A DNA stretch of 64,000 nt, taken from contig CAMGZM010000001.1 of assembly GCA_946183145.1 (NCBI GenBank), positions 372,001-436,000 of the forward strand, read 5' to 3'. Every line of letters begins with the position of its first letter. Within the stretch, counting starts at the first letter, position 1. Source of the stretch: an uncultured Fretibacterium sp. (lineage in GTDB: Bacteria; Synergistota; Synergistia; Synergistales; Aminobacteriaceae). The translations under genes and the position numbers were made by a program. This document shows, piece by piece, positions 1 to 8,500 of the stretch. Below the pieces are notes generated by a model. The model was not told the origin of the DNA. It made no database searches and saw nothing but the letters and a program-made list of their open reading frames with translations.

Positions 1-57
1 TCACGGACTGCAAAATCATATCAGCAAAATAATTTTAATCATCACGAAACATAATCG

Positions 58-87
58 CCCTCCTGAAAATAAATCGGGAGGGTTTTT
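58..87 (+). terminator. Rho-independent terminator of an upstream gene
   Basis: An 8-bp GC-rich stem (CCCTCCTG with CGGGAGGG, one G-U pair), a 9-base A-rich loop and a five-T tail. It ends transcription from a gene left of the window. No gene is visible in the first 57 bases. Confidence 0.8.
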
Positions 88-95
88 GCTATAAT
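87..95 (+). promoter_or_regulatory. extended -10 promoter for ahcY
   Basis: TGCTATAAT (TGn plus a perfect TATAAT) sits directly in the T tract of the preceding terminator and 45 bases before the ahcY start. No good -35 box is seen, as expected when a -10 is extended and the -35 region is occupied by the terminator stem. Inferred from sequence only. Confidence 0.5.
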
Positions 96-139
96 TCAGC
101 GCATTAATCACAGAAAAATTCACAGGAGGCAAAAACTTC

Positions 140-1390
140 ATGGCAGATTATGAAGTAAAAGATATGACTCTGGCTGAACATGGCCGCAACAAAATCAAAT
201 GGGCGTGGCAGTATATGCCCTCGATGCAGTTCAGTTACAGCAAGTACAAAGACTCTCAGCCCTTCAAAGGCGCAACAATCGCGGCATGTCTTCACCTCGA
301 AGCAAAAACAGCGAATCTCCTCATCACACTTCACAAGCTCGGCGCAAAAGTCGCGGCCTGCGGATCAAATCCCCTATCAACACAGGATGATATTTGCGCG
401 GCACTCGCTGAAGCAGGCGTGAACGTCTACAGCCATCGCGGAATGTCAACGGATGAATATTTCTCCTACGTCCGCAAAGTTTTAGCGTACAAGCCGAATG
501 TCATTGTCGACGACGGAGCAGACCTCGTAGCAACTGTACACCAGGAATTTCCCGAACTCATACCCAACATTATCGGAGGCTCTGAGGAAACTACATCAGG
601 AGTCAAACGCTTGAAGGCTATGCACAATCAGGGTGTTCTGAAGTTCCCGATGATAGCGGTGAATGACGCGCTCAGCAAATACTTGTTCGATAACAGATAC
701 GGAACAGGCCAATCTGTTTGGGACGGCTTCATACGCACGACGAATATGATTGTCGCGGGAAAAACAGTTGTTGTTGTCGGTTACGGCTGGTGCGGACGGG
801 GAGTCGCAATGCGTGCCGCCGGAATGGGAGCGCATGTTGTCGTTACGGAAATTGACCCGCATAAAGCATGTGAAGCACTCATGGACGGATTCAGAGTCAT
901 GAGCATGGAGAAAGCTGCGGAAATCGGCGACGTGTTTTTGACTCTTACGGGGAACATTCACGTTATACGCCGTGAGCATATCGAGAAGATGAAGAACGGA
1001 GTCGTACTCGGCAACGCAGGACATTTTGACGTTGAAATCAGCAAGCCAGATTTGTCTGCATTGTCAGACCACATTGAACACCTGCGCGACAACATTGACA
1101 CATACGTGATGAAGGACGGACGGAGAATAAATCTTCTTGGCGAAGGAAGGCTCACAAATCTTGCGTGCGCTGACGGTCATCCCATTGAGATTATGGATCT
1201 GAGCTTCACATTGCAGCTTGAGTCAGCATTGCACATTTACCAGCACAAATTGACGACAGAACCGGGACTTTACCCCGTACCGATGGAAACAGACAGGGCA
1301 GTAATGGAGTCGAAACTTGCAGCATTAGGAATCGAAATCGACTCAATGACTCCCGAACAGGTTGAATACATGAAGAGCTGGCAGGAGTAA
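140..1390 (+). CDS. ahcY: adenosylhomocysteinase (SAH hydrolase), short form
   Basis: Cytosolic NAD-dependent enzyme that splits S-adenosylhomocysteine into adenosine and homocysteine. The 416-residue protein has the substrate-domain signature HLEAKTA (52-58), VDDGAD (123-128), SEETTSG (148-154), the K180/D184 region and a Rossmann motif GYGWCGRG (214-221) ending in acidic TEIDP (236-240). It lacks the roughly 40-residue insert and the C-terminal KxxHYRY tail of the eukaryote/proteobacterial form, so it is the thermophile/archaeal-like short form. AGGAGG lies 10 bases before the ATG. The next gene begins 6 bases downstream, so the two are one operon. In some lineages this form acts on S-inosylhomocysteine instead; the sequence cannot separate the two. 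Confidence 0.95.
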   Translation: MADYEVKDMTLAEHGRNKIKWAWQYMPSMQFSYSKYKDSQPFKGATIAACLHLEAKTANLLITLHKLGAKVAACGSNPLSTQDDICAALAEAGVNVYSHRGMSTDEYFSYVRKVLAYKPNVIVDDGADLVATVHQEFPELIPNIIGGSEETTSGVKRLKAMHNQGVLKFPMIAVNDALSKYLFDNRYGTGQSVWDGFIRTTNMIVAGKTVVVVGYGWCGRGVAMRAAGMGAHVVVTEIDPHKACEALMDGFRVMSMEKAAEIGDVFLTLTGNIHVIRREHIEKMKNGVVLGNAGHFDVEISKPDLSALSDHIEHLRDNIDTYVMKDGRRINLLGEGRLTNLACADGHPIEIMDLSFTLQLESALHIYQHKLTTEPGLYPVPMETDRAVMESKLAALGIEIDSMTPEQVEYMKSWQE

Positions 1391-1396
1391 ATCAGA

Positions 1397-2668
1397 ATGG
1401 CAACGTTATTCAAAGATGTATATATTGTTGACGGCTCGCGCGAAAAGGCAGAACGTGTACACCTTCTTGTGTCGAAAGGAAGAATCGCGGAGATAATTGA
1501 CGCAGGAAAGACTCCCCCGTCAGCAGACAAAATAGTTTCAGGCCGGGGAAAAATGGCAGTGATTCCCGGATTCGTCAACGCTCACACACACGCGGCCATG
1601 ACGTTATTGCGTGGACTCGGCGAGGAAGCTCCGTTAATGGAGTGGCTGCAAAACAAAATCTGGCCTGTTGAAGAGAAACTGACTCCCGACTATATATATT
1701 GGGGAACGTTATCGGCCATGCTCGAAATGCTTGCGACTGGTACAACGTGCTTTGCTGATATGTATTTCGAGATGGAAAGAGTCGCTGACGCTGTATTAGG
1801 TGCGGGAATGAAGGCGGCTTTATGTCGCGGAATAACAGCGGGCGAGCCGGGAAAAATTGAGCGTTCACTGAAGAATAATCTTGAGCTTGCGGAAAAATAT
1901 CATGGCCGTGAAGGACTCATAACGATACAGATCGGGCCTCATGCGCCGTACACAGTCCCGTTTGATGACATGAGGAAAGTTTCTGAAGCTGCGAAATCAC
2001 ACGGGCTCGGCGTGCATTTTCACTTCCTCGAAACGAAAGGCGAACTCGATAATTTAGGCGTTGACCCCGTGAAATATCTTCATGATACAGGCTTGCTTGA
2101 TGTACCGTATCTGACTCTCGCTCATGCCGTATACCTTGACCCTAAAGCAGAGCTTCCCGGAAATGTCGTACTCATTCACAACCCTTGCAGCAATCTCAAA
2201 CTAGGCAGCGGAATTATGCCGTTACCCGAATGGCTTGAACGCGGATTCCCTGTTGCGCTTGGCACTGACGGAGCATCGAGCAACAACCAGCTTGATATGT
2301 GGGGCGAAATGAGAACGGCGGTGCTGCTCCACAAGGGCGCGAATATGAATCCCGTTTGCGTTACTGCTCTTGATGTTCTGAGAATGGCTACGTATGAGGG
2401 CGCAAGGGCTTACGGTTTCTCGCAGAAAGGAATGATTCGCGAGGGCTGGTTCGCTGATCTTGTGCTTGTGAATCTCGACAAGCCTCACTACATTGGCGTG
2501 AACGAGGAGAATTTAGCGGCGTATCTGGTTTACGCAGGAAGCTCCGCCGATGTTGCCGGGACTATGGTTAATGGGAAATGGCTTTACAGGAACGGCGAAT
2601 ATCCCACGCTTGACCGTGAAGAGATTATGCAGAAAGCTCGCGAGGCAAGAGAAGCAATCACAAAATAG
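1397..2668 (+). CDS. mtaD: 5-methylthioadenosine/S-adenosylhomocysteine deaminase
   Basis: Zinc or iron amidohydrolase of the MtaD/SsnA group, 423 residues; deaminates SAH and methylthioadenosine to their inosyl forms. Visible metal ligands: NAHTH (H63, H65), HFHF (H209 region), H243 in LAHAV and D291 in GTDGASSNN; PHAPYT (181-186) is typical of the family. Six bases separate it from ahcY and the AHCY stop region carries its weak Shine-Dalgarno site. The pairing suggests that SAH can be routed through S-inosylhomocysteine before ribosyl-bond cleavage. The C-terminal beta-sandwich (VNLDKPHYIG onward) is complete, so the gene is intact. Confidence 0.9.
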   Translation: MATLFKDVYIVDGSREKAERVHLLVSKGRIAEIIDAGKTPPSADKIVSGRGKMAVIPGFVNAHTHAAMTLLRGLGEEAPLMEWLQNKIWPVEEKLTPDYIYWGTLSAMLEMLATGTTCFADMYFEMERVADAVLGAGMKAALCRGITAGEPGKIERSLKNNLELAEKYHGREGLITIQIGPHAPYTVPFDDMRKVSEAAKSHGLGVHFHFLETKGELDNLGVDPVKYLHDTGLLDVPYLTLAHAVYLDPKAELPGNVVLIHNPCSNLKLGSGIMPLPEWLERGFPVALGTDGASSNNQLDMWGEMRTAVLLHKGANMNPVCVTALDVLRMATYEGARAYGFSQKGMIREGWFADLVLVNLDKPHYIGVNEENLAAYLVYAGSSADVAGTMVNGKWLYRNGEYPTLDREEIMQKAREAREAITK

Positions 2669-2699
2669 AATCGCATAACTCAATCAGCAGTCAAAATTT

Positions 2700-2736
2700 C
2701 CTTCTCCTGAAAACGAAACGGGAGGAGGATTTTTTT
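2700..2736 (+). terminator. terminator of ahcY-mtaD
   Basis: A 10-bp stem with two G-U pairs (CCTTCTCCTG with CGGGAGGAGG), A-rich loop and a seven-T run, 31 bases after the mtaD stop. Confidence 0.75.
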
Positions 2737-2739
2737 ATG

Positions 2740-2748
2740 TGTTAAAAT
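2740..2748 (+). promoter_or_regulatory. extended -10 promoter for the CotH-type gene
   Basis: TGTTAAAAT begins three bases after the T tract of the mtaD terminator and about 40 bases before the start codon at 2790. This is the same terminator-then-extended-minus-10 arrangement seen before ahcY. Confidence 0.4.
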
Positions 2749-2789
2749 CATTCTCATCTACAAAAAATTTATCACAGGAGGCAAAGTTA

Positions 2790-3221
2790 ATGCGTAAAAT
2801 TTTTGCAGCTGTTTTCATGTTGATAGCTGTGTGCGTACCTTCATGGGCTGATTATGACGTGAACGAGCCGCATGTTATCATCAACCAGATTTTAGGCGGC
2901 GGGGGCGGTTATGTCTCTCACAGTTTCATCGAGCTTTACAACCCGACAGACTCAGATGTTAATCTTGACGGATGGGCGGTGCATTACAGATCTTCGCCGG
3001 AAGATTCAGCTTCATCGGATAAATGGTACATGACGGAATTAACTGGCACGATTCCTTCTCATCATTCGTATTTGATTCTCGGCGGTGAAGATTCAGCGTT
3101 CGCATCTTCAGAATATCACAGCGATGAAAGAACCCTCAGCGAGTACGACAAAATACTTACAGGGGTGGTCAAGCGTAATTTACACGAAAGGTGTATCAGT
3201 AATTCTCACATCAAATCATGA
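2790..3221 (+). CDS. secreted lamin-tail domain protein, N-terminal fragment of a frameshifted CotH-kinase gene
   Basis: The start at 2790 follows AGGAGG by 8 bases and gives a signal peptide (MRKIFAAVFMLIAVCVPSWA, cleavage near residue 20). Residues 25-125 look like a lamin-tail (LTD) domain (FIELYNPTDSDVNLDGWAV, ILGGEDSA). The frame is lost near 3161 where a run GGGGTGG makes the protein end with an unrelated tail at 3221. Removing one G restores TGWSSVIYTKGVSVILTSN in the +1 frame, which continues as LTD sequence to about 3365. A second change there returns to the original frame and joins the CotH kinase ORF at 3378. The three pieces were therefore one secreted protein of about 1085 residues. 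Confidence 0.8.
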   Translation: MRKIFAAVFMLIAVCVPSWADYDVNEPHVIINQILGGGGGYVSHSFIELYNPTDSDVNLDGWAVHYRSSPEDSASSDKWYMTELTGTIPSHHSYLILGGEDSAFASSEYHSDERTLSEYDKILTGVVKRNLHERCISNSHIKS

Positions 3222-3377
3222 GGAAATCCCTTCCGACTCAGAAATTTTTGACAACACGACTCACACACCAATCATAACAGGCTATGTAGATATGCTCAGT
3301 GCCGCCGGAAATGATTACGGCAAAGCAGGAAAAGAAGCCCAAGCACCAACAGCATACGATCAAACTTCAGCGCGTTA

Positions 3378-6047
3378 ATGTCAAAGAAGAAAGGCGTTCG
3401 GCGCGTGAAATTCCAGGATACAGACGACAATTCACAAGATGCAGAAGCAACTGACTATTCAGCAGGCGACGTGTCAATAATATTCCCTCACTCGACATCA
3501 TTCGGATCGTGGGACGAAACAACAATGATTGTCGCGGAAATAAATGCGGCGCGTAAATCCGTTCCGAAATTCTACGAGACTTACTGCACACAAGAGACCG
3601 TTACAACTTTGTCGGCAATACTGACTCAGATCGATACGGCTATAAGTGAGAGTGATACGGACTCGCTTGTGAGTCTGAATACGAGTCTTGAGGAAGCGTT
3701 GAAGAATGTCGCGTACAACTATGACAGCAAGATAGCTCAGGTTTACGTTGCGACGGATAAAGGCGACGGGACTTCTTACGGAACGAGTCTTACGAAGGCA
3801 ATCGGTTACGTTCCAGCGCAGATGGTTGTTGTGAGCACTGACGGGGGAATCATGGCCGAGGATCTTTCTTGGGCCGGGCAGATAAAGGTCAGGGGAAATT
3901 CTACGTCAGGAGGAGCAAAGAGACCGTACAATATGAAGTTCTCAAGCAAGGTTGATTTGTTCGGATTCGGTAAGTCAAAGAAATGGGTGCTTCTTGCAGA
4001 TTTCTTTGACCCTGCACTTATGAGGAACAAAACAGCGTTTGATTTGGGCGAAATGTTTGGGCTTGAAGCTACTCCCGGACATCAAAGAGTCGAAGTGTGG
4101 GTTGACGGTTCATATCGCGGAATGTATTTGCTTACGGAAAAAATTGAAGCAGACACAAACAGGGTGAACATCAACACAAAGAACGGTGATTTTCTTATTG
4201 AGCTGGATTACAGGACTGACGCAGATTCCGTTTACATTACCACCACATATATAAAGAAAAAATTTAAACTTCATGAACCTGAAGAGCCTACAGATGACCA
4301 GAAAGCAGCAATACTTGAAACTCTAGGAAATTTTGAGACTGTAATAATGTCAGGAACATGGGAGGAACTTAAAGCAGTCGTTGATATAGAATCTTTCGTG
4401 TCATTCTACGTGCTGAACGAAATAATGAAGACTGTAGATTTCAGCGGACTCTCTGTATATTTCTACTGCAAGGACGGAATAATGTATGCCGGGCCTGCAT
4501 GGGATTATGATCTTTCAAGCGGCAATCTGGGCACTACGTATAATGATACACAGCGTTCTACAGAAGGAGTTTTTGTTGCAAACTGTCATTACTATGTGTA
4601 CCTGTCAAAATTTACGGAGTTTCAGCTTTTAGTGTCGGAAAAATTACAGAAATTGTATGACAGCGGCATAATAGAATTGACATTCACAGATATTGAGTCT
4701 GATACAGAATTTTATGCTGATGCGATAGACAGGAATAATTCTACGTGGAGTCCTTCTGTATTAAGGGGAGGAACGCTGCAAATGCAGCCGAAAGCAACTT
4801 ACGCGGAAAATCTCACGTTCCTCAAAGACTGGTTATCAGCACGCTATGACTGGATGACTGATTACTTCCTCGCACGCACATACATCTCATCAGACACATT
4901 CCCCGACTTAACCCTCCTCGCTTACGCAAAGACTCTCGACACCAATTCAGACTCCTTCCTCAGCACAACCGAGAAATCAGCCGTAACATCAATCAACCTC
5001 AGCGGCAAAAATCTCACCTCGCTGAATCTCTCAGGACTCGAAATCTTTACGCAGCTTCAGGAACTCGACATAACGAATAATCCATCACTCGCGCAAGTCA
5101 ACATTCACAGCTTCAAGAATATCAACGTAACTTACGACGAGGCAACAACCTCACTCATCGACAGCATACCGGCATTCAGCAAACATTCTCTCGTGCTGAG
5201 CGGGCAGATCGGAGTCGACTTCTACATCACAATCCCTGAAGGCATTAACACAAACGGAGCATACGCAGACTTCACGATTAACGGCGCAACAGGAAACCCG
5301 GCCATGTTGAGCAATGCAGAGAAAACAGATGACGGCTATATGTTCACGTGCTACATCAATTCCGTACAGATGGCGGACACAATCACAGCGACATTCCATT
5401 ACGGCGACGATGAGACAATCACGAACGAATACAGCGCGAAAAATTATCTCGACGCAGTTCTTTCTGACGGCACTTATTCCGAAAAGCTCGTTAATCTCGT
5501 CAAGGCGATAAAAGATTTCGGCCATTACGTACAAAAGCCCCTCGCAGATTATAACGGCTGGACAATCGGCGGAAAACATCAGGCAATGGACTGCGGAAAT
5601 ACTGACGTTGATATTCTCTCTGACATCGATAACGTTCAAGAAGCACTCTCAAATTTTGCGCTCGTGAAAAATCTCGAAAATACGGGAATCAAATCGCTTA
5701 TGTTTAACCTTGAGCTTGAGTCAGAAACAACGATTAACATCTGCCTTTACCCGGAAGAAAGTTACACGGGTTCGGTGAATGCGTATCTTGACGGAAGCAA
5801 TGAGAATATAGCCGTGAAACAGAACGACGGAAGCTACATGATCACATTAAGCGGAATCTCGGCTCATCTTCTCGGAGAAATGTACACGATTCACGCTGAG
5901 GCTGAAAAGAATTTTGACGTTGAAGTATCTGCTCTCTCATATTCTGATAGTGTGATAAAATCTTCCAATGATGATGACCTGAAAAAAGCCGTTATCGCTC
6001 TGTATAAATATTATGATGCAACCGTAAAATACAGGGTGAAAGACTGA
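3378..6047 (+). CDS. CotH kinase family protein, main part of a frameshifted secreted gene
   Basis: Continuation of the gene starting at 2790. The 889-residue frame opens with SKKKGVRRVKFQDTDDNS, the usual junction between a lamin-tail domain and a CotH domain; the ATG at 3378 is probably internal. CotH kinase motifs: IKVRGNST (about 172), KRPYNMKF (184), GDFLIELDYR (about 286) and GPAWDYDLSSGN (about 374), including the acidic residues used by CotH-type protein kinases. Next come an EF-hand-like loop (DTNSDSFLSTTE), a leucine-rich stretch, and a C-terminal region of about 300 residues that I do not recognise. Likely an extracellular or periplasmic kinase-like protein. A 50-residue peptide gene follows 20 bases downstream. 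Whether the gene is dead or misread depends on the two upstream frameshifts. Confidence 0.85.
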   Translation: MSKKKGVRRVKFQDTDDNSQDAEATDYSAGDVSIIFPHSTSFGSWDETTMIVAEINAARKSVPKFYETYCTQETVTTLSAILTQIDTAISESDTDSLVSLNTSLEEALKNVAYNYDSKIAQVYVATDKGDGTSYGTSLTKAIGYVPAQMVVVSTDGGIMAEDLSWAGQIKVRGNSTSGGAKRPYNMKFSSKVDLFGFGKSKKWVLLADFFDPALMRNKTAFDLGEMFGLEATPGHQRVEVWVDGSYRGMYLLTEKIEADTNRVNINTKNGDFLIELDYRTDADSVYITTTYIKKKFKLHEPEEPTDDQKAAILETLGNFETVIMSGTWEELKAVVDIESFVSFYVLNEIMKTVDFSGLSVYFYCKDGIMYAGPAWDYDLSSGNLGTTYNDTQRSTEGVFVANCHYYVYLSKFTEFQLLVSEKLQKLYDSGIIELTFTDIESDTEFYADAIDRNNSTWSPSVLRGGTLQMQPKATYAENLTFLKDWLSARYDWMTDYFLARTYISSDTFPDLTLLAYAKTLDTNSDSFLSTTEKSAVTSINLSGKNLTSLNLSGLEIFTQLQELDITNNPSLAQVNIHSFKNINVTYDEATTSLIDSIPAFSKHSLVLSGQIGVDFYITIPEGINTNGAYADFTINGATGNPAMLSNAEKTDDGYMFTCYINSVQMADTITATFHYGDDETITNEYSAKNYLDAVLSDGTYSEKLVNLVKAIKDFGHYVQKPLADYNGWTIGGKHQAMDCGNTDVDILSDIDNVQEALSNFALVKNLENTGIKSLMFNLELESETTINICLYPEESYTGSVNAYLDGSNENIAVKQNDGSYMITLSGISAHLLGEMYTIHAEAEKNFDVEVSALSYSDSVIKSSNDDDLKKAVIALYKYYDATVKYRVKD

Positions 6048-6067
6048 CACGGAAGGAGGGAATAACG

Positions 6068-6220
6068 TTGAAACACGAAGATTGCAGAAAACCCTATGAG
6101 GCTCCCAAAGCGGAAGTAATATGCTTCAGCAATGAAGACGTAATTACGGCCAGCAAAAAGGATACGCGCCTTCCGGTGATCAGCGGTAGCTCTTGGAGCA
6201 ACTTGAGCAACTTGTTCTAG
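6068..6220 (+). CDS. 50-residue peptide of the YEAPKAEV..EDVITAS type
   Basis: A TTG-started ORF 9 bases after a near-perfect AAGGAGGG and 20 bases after the CotH stop. The product begins MKHEDCRKPYEAPKAEV, continues FSNEDVITASKK and ends in a Ser/Asn/Leu-rich tail (SGSSWSNLSNLF). Short proteins with a central YxxPxxEVxxF..EDVIT pattern recur in gut anaerobes as hypothetical proteins, from memory; no function is established to my knowledge. There is no signal peptide. The strong ribosome site, placement in the CotH transcript and terminator directly after it support a real gene. The Ser-rich C-terminus could be a substrate for the neighbouring kinase-like protein, but that is speculation. Confidence 0.65.
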   Translation: MKHEDCRKPYEAPKAEVICFSNEDVITASKKDTRLPVISGSSWSNLSNLF

Positions 6221-6229
6221 ACATTTATG

Positions 6230-6261
6230 CGGGGTGAATGTGATTCTGTTTGCCCCGTTTT
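6230..6261 (+). terminator. terminator after the CotH-peptide operon
   Basis: CGGGG and CCCCG arms around a loop, followed by TTTTT, directly after the peptide stop. It faces the convergent protease gene, which stops at 6272. Confidence 0.55.
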
Positions 6262-6271
6262 TGATTCATTT

Positions 6272-7738
6272 TCATCTCTCAAGATATTTTTTCACAGCGT
6301 CAATCAGTTCATCGATTCTGCTTCCGTCAGAAATATTTTCCCATCTGTATTCTCTCTGCGGCCTCACGTAATCACGCGCTATGCTTCCGTCCGTGTAAAG
6401 ATTTACCGTCCTCAGATGCAAATATGTATTGTCGCCGAAATCCACAGCGTAAAGCAATATGCACGGCCCGAAATTTTTCCCCGGCCTCGCACGGAAGTTA
6501 GGATCTCTCTTCATCTGCCTGTTAGTTTTCTCCGTAGGGAACCATACGCTTATGAATGCCGCCTGAGAGTTAGCGCGGTCATATTCTATGTAGTCCGATG
6601 CTATGTACATCTCGTAGCTGTCATCTTTGCGCACAAAAATCATCCCGCCTGAATCTTCATGCACGGAGTCTTCACGCATTCCCGGCAAATTTCTCGGAGT
6701 CTTCTTTCTTGCTGACTGGAAGAATCCCGACAATATTCCCGGAGCAATCGCAAAGTTCAAATTTTGGCCGTCCGTGCGTAATTTCGTGGGCATTCCGACA
6801 ACCTCGCCGCGCAAGTTGATTAACGCTCCTCCGCTTGACCCCGGCGAAATAGGAGCGGTGAATTGCACCCAAGTATTATTTTCACGGAACGCCGAAACGA
6901 TTCCATTCGACACAGTACCGCTTAAGCCTTTAGGATTCCCGATTGCGATTACTGCCTCGCCCTGTCGCGGTAAATTTTTGCTTATCGTCAGAAATTTCAC
7001 GGGGTACGGAGTCTTAACGCTCAATAATGCCATGTCCCTTTTTGAGTCGTAATCCTTGAGGCTTGCTGACATGCTTTTTCCGTTCTGAGCTGTTACGGTG
7101 ATGTAGTCTGCGTTGCGAATCACGTGCCAGTTCGTGAGAATGTCCCCGGCTGAACTAACGAAAAATCCGCTTCCTGTTCCTGTGTTGGTCTTAATCATAA
7201 CGATAGAGGGCATAACTTTCTCGACAAGATCCGCGTAATCTGGCGCAATGTTATTCTGAACGGCGGGGCTAAAAGTGTCGGTCTTCATTCGGAGCTGCTC
7301 AATCTCTGAGAGAAGGCGCGAATAATCTCGTGATGTTTCAGGAGAATGGGACGTGTAAAGGAAGTATGCGAGAGTCATTGCTGTTATCGTCGTCATAATC
7401 AGCGCGAGCTTCAGAATGATATTGTTACGGGGTTTGCTGTTTTTGCTGACGGTGTGAGAGTCTTCCGGCAAAATTTCTTGTGAGTCGTCCGTCTCTTCAT
7501 GGCCGTATAGATCGTAATATGCCTCAACGAGATATTCATATGCCTGCTCAATGTTGAAACGCATCCGGCGCGCTTCGTCATATTCGGGCGTTCCAGGGGC
7601 AAAACGTATAGGGTCATAAATCGCTATTCTTGCCTCGTAATTTCTCTGTATGCGGTTGATGTCTAAGTCTTCATCTTCCGGCGAAATTCCCAAGTATAAA
7701 CATGCCTCGTCAGGTGTCATAAAGTTATCGGCTCTCAC
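6272..7738 (-). CDS. membrane-anchored HtrA/DegP-like trypsin protease with a degenerate J-like N-terminal domain
   Basis: 488 residues. Residues 10-80 resemble a J domain by helical pattern (LGISPEDEDLDINRIQRNYEAR.., then RRMRFNIEQAYEYL), but the HPD tripeptide is replaced by YDP (41-43). A single membrane helix spans about 107-128. The protease domain (about 170-340) has a complete triad: H205 in TNWHV, D235 in KRDMALL and S302 in SPGSSGGAL. There is no PDZ domain; residues 345-488 form an unrecognised C-terminal domain. The topology implies a cytosolic J-like part and an extracytoplasmic protease. Its start overlaps the ankyrin gene stop by 14 bases, so the two are co-translated. Confidence 0.85.
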   Translation of the reverse strand: MRADNFMTPDEACLYLGISPEDEDLDINRIQRNYEARIAIYDPIRFAPGTPEYDEARRMRFNIEQAYEYLVEAYYDLYGHEETDDSQEILPEDSHTVSKNSKPRNNIILKLALIMTTITAMTLAYFLYTSHSPETSRDYSRLLSEIEQLRMKTDTFSPAVQNNIAPDYADLVEKVMPSIVMIKTNTGTGSGFFVSSAGDILTNWHVIRNADYITVTAQNGKSMSASLKDYDSKRDMALLSVKTPYPVKFLTISKNLPRQGEAVIAIGNPKGLSGTVSNGIVSAFRENNTWVQFTAPISPGSSGGALINLRGEVVGMPTKLRTDGQNLNFAIAPGILSGFFQSARKKTPRNLPGMREDSVHEDSGGMIFVRKDDSYEMYIASDYIEYDRANSQAAFISVWFPTEKTNRQMKRDPNFRARPGKNFGPCILLYAVDFGDNTYLHLRTVNLYTDGSIARDYVRPQREYRWENISDGSRIDELIDAVKKYLER

Positions 7739-8444
7739 GTATAATCCTCCGCAAAATTCTGCTTCCCATTAAGGCGCGGTTTTCTCTTGCGTAACTGACT
7801 GCGCTTTTCGGGCTTGCTCCCCATTCTAGTAACTTCTCGATTAATTTCTGGCTTGGTTTTTGCGCGCTCACGGCTTTAATGAGTACTTCATCTTTCTGTT
7901 TGATGTTTTCTCCTGCTGCCTCGATGATGATATTTGCAGTTTTCACGTGCCTGTTCATGACTGCGAGAATCAATGCTGTATTGCCGTCTGAATCTCTTGC
8001 GCTGAGGTCTGCGCCTGCTGTGATAAGCTCACGTACTGCGGGAATATTTCCGTCTTTTGCGGCTGACATTAACGCGCGGTTTTTGCCGGTTCCGTCATCA
8101 TCCCTGCAAACTCTGAGGAGTGTTAATGCGTTTGTCGTGCGTCCTGCTGAAAGTGCTGCTTCAAGCGGTGTAGTTCCTGCGTCATTAGGCTTGTCGGGAT
8201 CTGCTCCGTACTCGTAAAGCAATTCTATTATTGATGAGCTTGGATTGTTCGCAGCGGCTTCAAGAAGGGGAGTCGTAGTGTGATAATTTTTCCTGAGGAT
8301 TAACGACTTCAATACGGCCATGAAATTTTTGGGATTGAGATTCACGACTGCATTCACAAAAGCACCGTCATTAACTGCTGATTTAATCTCGTCATAGAGT
8401 CCGTTCCGGCATAAAAGGCAGAAGTCAGAATCAGAGAGCGGCAT
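7725..8444 (-). CDS. ankyrin-repeat protein
   Basis: 239 residues from the ATG at 8444, chosen because GAGGTG lies 9 bases upstream; an upstream ATG at 8492 has no ribosome site. Four or five ankyrin repeats are visible, for example GADPDKPNDAGTTPLEAALSA and GADLSARDSDGNTALILAVM. There is no signal peptide or membrane segment, so it is probably cytosolic and acts in protein-protein contacts. It is first in a two-gene operon with the HtrA-like protease, which suggests that it helps regulate or recruit to that protease. A second ankyrin gene (interrupted) is divergent to it at 8584. Confidence 0.85.
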   Translation of the reverse strand: MPLSDSDFCLLCRNGLYDEIKSAVNDGAFVNAVVNLNPKNFMAVLKSLILRKNYHTTTPLLEAAANNPSSSIIELLYEYGADPDKPNDAGTTPLEAALSAGRTTNALTLLRVCRDDDGTGKNRALMSAAKDGNIPAVRELITAGADLSARDSDGNTALILAVMNRHVKTANIIIEAAGENIKQKDEVLIKAVSAQKPSQKLIEKLLEWGASPKSAVSYARENRALMGSRILRRIIRESR

Positions 8445-8500
8445 AAAATTTTTCACCTCGCATGTGTTGATAGGATTATAGCGCATTAACAAGGCTGATA

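Noticed and set aside
5151..5639. 162-residue minus-strand frame inside the CotH gene
   Set aside because: It is the mirror of the CotH C-terminal coding region with no ribosome site or recognisable family.
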